Of a DNA stretch of 64,000 nucleotides, positions 58,945 to 64,000 are shown in pieces (position 1 is the first letter of the stretch; each line of letters opens with the position of its first letter). The DNA lies in assembly GCA_012934845.2 (NCBI GenBank), contig WNNJ02001724.1, positions 124,001-188,000 on the forward strand, read 5' to 3'. The notes below the pieces were generated by a model. It was not told the DNA's origin, ran no database searches, and saw only the letters and a list, made by a program, of their open reading frames with translations. A program made the position numbers and the translations under genes. Source of the DNA: Pomphorhynchus laevis. Its lineage: Eukaryota; Acanthocephala; Palaeacanthocephala; Echinorhynchida; Pomphorhynchidae.

Positions 58945-59994
58945 ATGACGAATTCAGAACGCTGCTGTTCATGCAATGGAAACAACGCCTTATGTAAAAG
59001 TTGTAGTTGTGTCAATGGGGGCAGGCCTTGTTTGGGGTGTTTGCCTTCAAAGAAGGGAAGGTGTCACAATGACGGATCGCGGTCATCCCAAAAGCAAGTA
59101 TCCTCAGTAGAAACTATACCCATCACAAATTATCAGTCGATTGCCCCCTTTCAATCTGATACTTGCAATCCAATAATATCGGATTTTGTCACGCATGAAA
59201 TAAAATGTACGAATGAAAATTGTAGTCTTTACACAGTTATCAGGGTCCCCGTTCGGATATCTCGTGAGTTCTTTCAGCAAGACTTCTTGTGCGGCACATG
59301 TGCAGCTTCTAAAATCTCTTATATTATGGAGGAACTGAAAAAGCAGGAAGGGTTGATTAAAAGCTTAGAGTCTGATTTTGCAGCTCTTAAGCTTTCGATA
59401 CCAGAATCTTCTTCTCAACACATTGAAAACATTTCAAAACGTTCCTTTGCAGAGGTTGTTCGACGCGAAGTTACACGGTCAGTAATTGCTGCTTCTTCGG
59501 CATCAATCCAAAATAATAGTCCACTTAATATCATTAAAGCTTGCGAATCACAGGCGAAACGCTCAAATACAGTTATTATTAGAAATTTACCAATTTCTGA
59601 GGATGAACAAAAATCTATTCAGGCTTTATTCAGGGAGATTGGTATTGTTTTACCAGCAGACAAAAAATTCTCATTTTTCAGACTTCCTGCGAAGCGGAGT
59701 GATGTGCCTCCGTGGCTCTTAATTTCTCTAGATGGACATTATGTAGATACTATTATTCGATCAGCTCACCGTTTGAAATCGTCAGTTCTTTTCCAGAGAG
59801 TATACATTCAACCAAATTTGTCCCCGGCGGAACGTGAGATTCAAAACGCGTTGCGCGCCGAACTTAAAAAGAAACGCCTGGCTGATCCGTCTGGCATATA
59901 TCGCATAAGAAATACTCGTGTTTTGAGAGTGGGTGAGACTACAACTAGTACTGAGGAAACTATGTCTGGGATAGAAATTTCTTCGCCTATATGA
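58945..59994 (+). CDS. LINE-E ORF1: Cys-rich, PHD-like, RRM-like RNA-binding protein
   Basis: ATG at 58,945 gives 349 residues (MTNSERCCSCNGNNALC). Residues ~7-43 form a dense Cys cluster (CSCNGNNALCKSCSCVNGG, then CLGCLPSKKGRC). Around 88-118, CTNENCSLYT to FLCGTC resembles the PHD-like finger of CR1/L2 ORF1 proteins and matches NFLCGFC of LINE-A. A short coiled coil follows (MEELKKQEGLIKSLESDF). Residues ~205-330 are RRM-like (NTVIIRNLPISEDEQ, PPWLLISLDGHYVD, VYIQPNLSPAEREIQ). Such ORF1 products coat the element RNA. The frame is intact and ends in TGA at 59,992, directly in frame with ORF2. Confidence 0.85.
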   Translation: MTNSERCCSCNGNNALCKSCSCVNGGRPCLGCLPSKKGRCHNDGSRSSQKQVSSVETIPITNYQSIAPFQSDTCNPIISDFVTHEIKCTNENCSLYTVIRVPVRISREFFQQDFLCGTCAASKISYIMEELKKQEGLIKSLESDFAALKLSIPESSSQHIENISKRSFAEVVRREVTRSVIAASSASIQNNSPLNIIKACESQAKRSNTVIIRNLPISEDEQKSIQALFREIGIVLPADKKFSFFRLPAKRSDVPPWLLISLDGHYVDTIIRSAHRLKSSVLFQRVYIQPNLSPAEREIQNALRAELKKKRLADPSGIYRIRNTRVLRVGETTTSTEETMSGIEISSPI

Positions 59995-60003
59995 CTATGT
60001 GAA
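59986..60003 (+). promoter_or_regulatory. Candidate stop-codon readthrough site, UGA CUA
   Basis: The ORF1 stop is TGA followed by CTA (CCT ATA TGA CTA TGT). UGA followed by CUA is an established leaky stop context. The same frame stays open before and after, and ORF2 lacks an upstream AUG. Confidence 0.5.
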
Positions 60004-62829
60004 GAGCCTTTCCCTTTTTCTGCTTCCTCAATTGTTACTAATTTTGATTTCTCGAAGGTTAGCATTCTTTTATTTAATGTTGAAGGCTTATCATCTCTGC
60101 TTAATCTGGGTTTGGCCTCGTGGATTCAGCGTTTTGATGCGGTAATTTTCAATGAGACTTTTAGTCTGAATCATCTTTCTCTACAAGGGTTCTATACCTT
60201 TGACCTACCTGCCCGCTCACACGGTAGAGGTCGTCCATTTGGTGGTGTTATACTAGCAATAAAGTGTTTGCCTTCAACTTGGTCTCACTCTGTCTCAGAT
60301 AATTGCATTTGTCTTGTAACTCCTTATCTGGTTATCATTGCGGTTTATTTTAATCCCGACTTCTCTGCGGCTGACATTATTGATGAAATTTCACAGCTTT
60401 GTTCTAATTTGCCATCTAATTCGAGAGTTTTTGTTGGTGGTGATTTTAATGCAAAATATTCAGTTCCATATAGACCAAAACTTCAACAGCTTATTAGTTA
60501 CTTTGCATCTATGAACTTAAAACTTTGTATCCCCGCTGAGAAATGGTCTTATGAGTGTTATCGGTCGAGAAGTTTATTAGATTTTGCCTTTTCTAATTGC
60601 GAGGTAACGAAGATGAATACCATGCTTGCCTCTGAATGGTCTTTGATACGCAAGCATAAGCCGGTAAACTGTATAGTCAATTTTCATTCTCAGATATTAG
60701 AATCTCCAACTAGATTGTGTCACTCTCGTATTGTGAATCCCGAGTCTTTAAATATCCAAGTGGTTCTTAAAGCTTATTCTCTTATGTCAACTGGTCAACA
60801 TCATGTGAGTGCTGATCTTTTGACTGCGGCAATAGTTCAGAGTTGTGGTTCGTCTTCCAGTCGGCGCTTCACGAGTCGTCCTTTTAATTATCGCAAGTGG
60901 CCTATCCTGCAAGAAATGCAGCGAACACTGCTTAGAATGTCTCGCGATTGTAGTAGTGGGCATTCTACAAAGGAGGCTTATATTGTCCTTCGACGGGTTT
61001 ATACCAAAATGTTGCAGACTTTTCACCGAGATCGTTTGTACGCAGAAGAGTGTCATCGATTAAGTTTGGCAGAGAGCTTTCCATGGAAAGTCCATTCTAA
61101 ACATCATAATAAAATCATGTCTTTAGTTCCGCTTTCCAAGTGGGTTGATCACTTTCGCTCTTTCCTCCATCTCGATGATCTATCGTTGTCATTGCCAGCT
61201 AATAATTTTGATTTTGACGGTTCCTCTGGTTTGATTGATACACCCTTTTCCATTGATGAAATTGAAGGATGCCTTGCGCGGATGCATGTGAAGAAAGCTA
61301 GTGGTCCGGATAATCTCTGCGTGGAGCAACTCCGAGCTACATTCCACATATTTGGCAGCTATTGGACCTTTATGTTCAATTCTCTACTCTATGGATCCTG
61401 TTTGCCATTCTCTTGGAAAGAGGGGATAGTGAAAGTTCTATATAAGGGCACCGGTCCTTTGGAATCTCCAGACTCTTATCGCGGAATTTTCCTTTTAAAC
61501 CACGTTTATAAATTATTGTCGTTTGTATTAACTTCTCGACTAGCTAAGCACTGTTCTTCGTTATTGCCTGAAGAACAATTTGGATTTCGGCAAGGTCGCT
61601 CGACTTGTGATGCTATCAGTCTAGTGCGTTCTTCTGTAGTCAACTGTATTTCTAATAAAAATTCATTATATGCCATCTTTATTGATTTTCGTAGAGCATT
61701 TGACTCAGTCAATCGAAATATCCTACTTTCTAAGCTGCATAATAATTGTAATCTTCGTGGGCGCTTTCTTCGCCTACTATATCAGATTCTATTACCTAAC
61801 CGTGTCAAGGTATTCGATGATTTAGCATACTCTGACTTCTTCACAGTTAATCATGGCGTATTGCAGGGGGACCCAATCAGTCCTCTATTATTTTCAATCT
61901 TCGTTATTGATTTACCACCGGTTATACGGTCTTTTGCAAACGAAGTTGAGTTGGCGCTATATGCTGACGATCTTGTGATCCTGACAAGAAACCTAGGCAC
62001 GGCTCAAAAGGCACTCGATGGCTTGACTGTATTTTGTAGTCGGAATGAACTAGACATCAACATTTCAAAATCAAAGGTAGTGAAGTTCCGCGGTGGTGGT
62101 CGTTTATCCAAGCATGACTCGCTTTTTATAAAGTCTCAGACACTAGAGTTCTGTACTAATTATAAGTATCTTGGCGTTCTATTAACGTCTAGATGGTCTT
62201 TTACCGCGCACCTTGAGGCTAAATCTTCTAAGATTGCAATTAAAACGGCTTCATATCCTCAACTAAGGAAGCTGTCGTTTGAAGGAGCGTTGAGATATTT
62301 CGAGTTAATGCTTCTACCAATTATTCAGTATGGGTTGGCAACATTCTGGGAGGACCTCACTGAGTTAAATTTTAGACAGATTGATAGGTGTCAGGCCCGA
62401 TTTTTGAAACATATAGTTGGAGTATCCAATAAATGTAGTACGACAGCGATCACATACTTGGCAAAAATAAAGCCGCTTAGTGTCCGATTATGTAGTAGTC
62501 TTAGATGTGTTCAAACGTCTAGTTATCTCCAACATTTGGTAGCTCTTGAGACTAAATTCTTAAACGTGGATCATGATTTAGCCAATTCTCCTGTGTACCT
62601 GCAAAACAGTTGGAGATCACCGTTAAATGTGAAACGCCCATTGATATGGAGGTTATCTATTCATGGTTTTCATGATAACTACTGTCGCCGACTTCTCGCT
62701 TGTCATCGCCGTGATTCTTCTTGTATATGCCGCTTCTGTGCTTCTTCCTGTGATGCATTGCTCCATGCTCTAGCCTGCCCTCAACTCAGCCTTATGTCAC
62801 TTCAAGAGATTAATGATCTTCGTCATTGA
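59995..62829 (+). CDS. LINE-E ORF2: APE endonuclease and reverse transcriptase
   Basis: Open for 944 codons after the ORF1 TGA. The first in-frame ATG is only at 60,511, inside the endonuclease. APE-type endonuclease: NVEGL (residue ~28), FNETF (Glu ~54), GGDFNAKYS (Asp ~150), LLDFAFSN, KHKPVN. RT: VLYKGTGPLESPDSYRGIFL, EEQFGFRQGRSTCDA, IFIDFRRAFDSVNR (catalytic Asp), GVLQGDPISPLLFSIFVIDL, LALYADDLVIL (Asp-Asp near residue 657), YKYLGVLLTSRWSF. The C-terminus has a CCHC-like knuckle, CICRFC with HALAC (~910 onward). The enzyme nicks DNA and copies the RNA at the nick. All catalytic residues are present and the frame is intact. It is non-LTR for certain; the clade is open (SYRGI is unlike LINE-A and CR1). 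Confidence 0.9.
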   Translation, partial: LCEEPFPFSASSIVTNFDFSKVSILLFNVEGLSSLLNLGLASWIQRFDAVIFNETFSLNHLSLQGFYTFDLPARSHGRGRPFGGVILAIKCLPSTWSHSVSDNCICLVTPYLVIIAVYFNPDFSAADIIDEISQLCSNLPSNSRVFVGGDFNAKYSVPYRPKLQQLISYFASMNLKLCIPAEKWSYECYRSRSLLDFAFSNCEVTKMNTMLASEWSLIRKHKPVNCIVNFHSQILESPTRLCHSRIVNPESLNIQVVLKAYSLMSTGQHHVSADLLTAAIVQSCGSSSSRRFTSRPFNYRKWPILQEMQRTLLRMSRDCSSGHSTKEAYIVLRRVYTKMLQTFHRDRLYAEECHRLSLAESFPWKVHSKHHNKIMSLVPLSKWVDHFRSFLHLDDLSLSLPANNFDFDGSSGLIDTPFSIDEIEGCLARMHVKKASGPDNLCVEQLRATFHIFGSYWTFMFNSLLYGSCLPFSWKEGIVKVLYKGTGPLESPDSYRGIFLLNHVYKLLSFVLTSRLAKHCSSLLPEEQFGFRQGRSTCDAISLVRSSVVNCISNKNSLYAIFIDFRRAFDSVNRNILLSKLHNNCNLRGRFLRLLYQILLPNRVKVFDDLAYSDFFTVNHGVLQGDPISPLLFSIFVIDLPPVIRSFANEVELALYADDLVILTRNLGTAQKALDGLTVFCSRNELDINISKSKVVKFRGGGRLSKHDSLFIKSQTLEFCTNYKYLGVLLTSRWSFTAHLEAKSSKIAIKTASYPQLRKLSFEGALRYFELMLLPIIQYGLATFWEDLTELNFRQIDRCQARFLKHIVGVSNKCSTTAITYLAKIKPLSVRLCSSLRCVQTSSYLQHLVALETKFLNVDHDLANSPVYLQNSWRSPLNVKRPLIWRLSIHGFHDNYCRRLLACHRRDSSCICRFCASSCDALLHALACPQLSLMSLQEINDLRH

Positions 62830-62997
62830 TCAAAAAACGACGCATTAAGAAGACAATATGTATACTTCAAATTTTGTTGATTCTGACTAATTTCCTATTT
62901 TGTAATTATTTGCCCAGCCGAAAGGCGGAACGGGAAATAAAACTCTGTATCATTATTATTATGTTTGTATTATTAAAATTTGTATTACAGAGTATTT
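62830..62997 (+). other. LINE-E 3' untranslated end
   Basis: AT-rich sequence with a stem (CCGAAAGGCGG) and ATTATTATTATG stretches. The element's 3' terminus is probably near 62,970-63,000, where the minisatellite starts. No long poly(A) tail is seen. Confidence 0.45.
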
Positions 62998-63448
62998 CAT
63001 TATTATAGACCCTTTTTGCATTATTATAGACCCCTTTTTGCATTATTATGGACCCCTATTTGCATTATTATAGACCCCTTTTTGCATTATTATAGACCCC
63101 TATTTGCATTATTATAGACCCCTATTTGCATTATTATAGACCCCTATTTGCATTATTATAGACCCCTATTTGCATTATTATAGACCCCTATTTGCATTAT
63201 TATAGACCCCTATTTGCATTATTATAGACCCCTATTTGCATTATTATAGACCCCTATTTGCATTATTATAGAACCCTTTTTGCATTATTATGGACCCCTA
63301 TTTGCATTATTATAGACCCCTATTTGCATTATTATAGACCCCTTTTTGCATTATTATAGACCCCTTTTTGCATTATTATAGACCCCTATTTGCATTATTA
63401 TAGACCCCTATTTGCATTATTATAGACCCCTATTTGCATTATTATAGA
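62998..63448 (+). repeat. 22-bp minisatellite, about 20.5 units
   Basis: The unit is CATTATTATAGACCCCTATT plus TG. Variants alternate CTATTTG with CTTTTTG, and two units read ATGGACC. Unit 1 is one base short. The variants are scattered, with runs of identical CTATTTG units in the middle (units 5-12), as expected from slippage or unequal exchange. No coding sequence. Confidence 0.95.
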
Positions 63449-63537
63449 CTCCTCCTTCAGGTTGCTTTGGTTCATGTTATTTTTTACGAATAACCATAAT
63501 ATTATTTTAAAACTAAAAATATAAAAAGGTATTTAAT
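63449..63537. other. Short spacer
   Basis: Sequence between the minisatellite and the transposase stop; a likely 3' UTR of the transposon. Confidence 0.35.
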
Positions 63538-64000
63538 TTAAATAAAATCAGCATGTACAATTGCTTGTAAAACCCATCTCATATGTTCAAAGTATCCAGT
63601 CATTATGAAGTTATCATTTGTAACTATGTCATTAATTACACCAATAAGCATTTGAGGATTGGTAGATGCGGGTCGTTGTTTGACTCTTGCTTTTAGACAT
63701 GCAAAGAATTCCTCAATAGGATTGAGCTGAGGAGAGTACGGAGGTAAGAACATAAGTATGTAGTTTTTCCTGTTAAACGCTTCGCGAACCTCGGCTGTCT
63801 TGTGTATGGATGCGTTGTCCATTATTACATATTTCCTGTTGTTGCTTTCTAACGGTGGAAACTTTGAAGAAATGAATTCTATAATATCAATAGATTTAAA
63901 ACTTCCGATTTTGGTTTTATGTGCGAAAACACCAGAAGTTGTTATAGCACACAGCAGTGAAACATTTACACCTTTCGAATTTGGGACATTAATAAAACAC
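63538..64000 (-). CDS. IS630/Tc1-mariner-type DDE transposase, C-terminal part
   Basis: The minus strand is open from the window edge to the TAA at 63,538. It reads VPNSKGVNVSLLCAITTSGV, then YVIMDNASIHKTAEVREAF (second catalytic Asp in MDNASIH), LMFLPPYSPQLNPIEEFFAC (third acidic residue, the Glu of NPIEEFF), LKARVKQ and a C-terminal GYFEHMRWVLQAIVHADFI. This is the DDE_3 superfamily endonuclease that cuts and joins transposon ends. The frame shows no break in about 153 codons. The N-terminal DNA-binding part and first Asp lie beyond the window. Confidence 0.85.
   Translation of the reverse strand, partial: CFINVPNSKGVNVSLLCAITTSGVFAHKTKIGSFKSIDIIEFISSKFPPLESNNRKYVIMDNASIHKTAEVREAFNRKNYILMFLPPYSPQLNPIEEFFACLKARVKQRPASTNPQMLIGVINDIVTNDNFIMTGYFEHMRWVLQAIVHADFI

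Noticed and set aside
62998-63448. CRISPR array or telomeric repeat
   Set aside because: The 22-bp units follow each other without spacers, and CATTATTATAGACCCC is not a telomere motif. It is a plain minisatellite.

Overview
The window is eukaryotic, AT-rich (clearly under 40% GC by eye) and almost entirely old mobile DNA. There are no bacterial-style operons or ribosome binding sites. Spliceosomal splice sites, poly(A) signals, several non-LTR retrotransposon (LINE) groups, Penelope-like elements (PLEs), a hAT transposon and an IS630/Tc1-mariner transposase point to an invertebrate animal. I cannot place it further; a TCAGTT initiator 33 bp after the TATA box of the hAT copy is arthropod-like but belongs to a mobile element. 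Candidate host introns are very short (64 and 36 nt).

Layout. 0-5 kb: a ~300-bp repeat in two copies, fragments of a very AT-rich PLE family (called P1) and small LINE pieces. 5.3-11.2 kb: an L2/CR1-like LINE (LINE-A) on the minus strand, whose last ~990 bp return inverted at 10.2-11.2 kb. 11.6-13.5 kb: a CR1-like LINE. 13.9-15.5 kb: P1 and a decayed LINE. 15.7-16.6 kb: the one recognisable host gene, a TIPIN/Swi3 (TIMELESS-interacting) homologue lacking its 5' part. 16.8-19.7 kb: an RTE/Rex-like LINE tail, a 672-bp near-perfect palindrome, long (TA)n tracts and a PLE endonuclease. 19.8-22.0 kb: a hAT transposon. 22-31.5 kb: LINE-A and P1 copies. 31.9-33 kb: a second PLE with a hammerhead-like motif. 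34.2-51.8 kb: a head-to-tail set of minus-strand LINEs with a gag-like ORF1 (LINE-B), interrupted near 47-49 kb by two candidate host exons and a third PLE. 51.8-55.5 kb: reverse transcriptases with C-terminal restriction-like nuclease tails (LINE-C, LINE-D). 55.8-57.6 kb: an unrecognised decayed protein. 58.9-62.8 kb: a LINE (LINE-E) with open ORF1 and ORF2. 63-64 kb: a 22-bp minisatellite and a transposase running off the window.

The most interesting points are these. LINE-E keeps ORF1 and ORF2 in one frame separated by a single UGA followed by CUA, and ORF2 has no AUG before its endonuclease domain, so translational readthrough is the simplest reading. LINE-B copies join 3' tail to intact 5' end repeatedly, with almost no 5' UTR. 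Several rearrangement junctions carry short perfect fold-backs. Nothing else suggests genes working together: apart from TIPIN and a few possible exons, the sequence is layered repeats.
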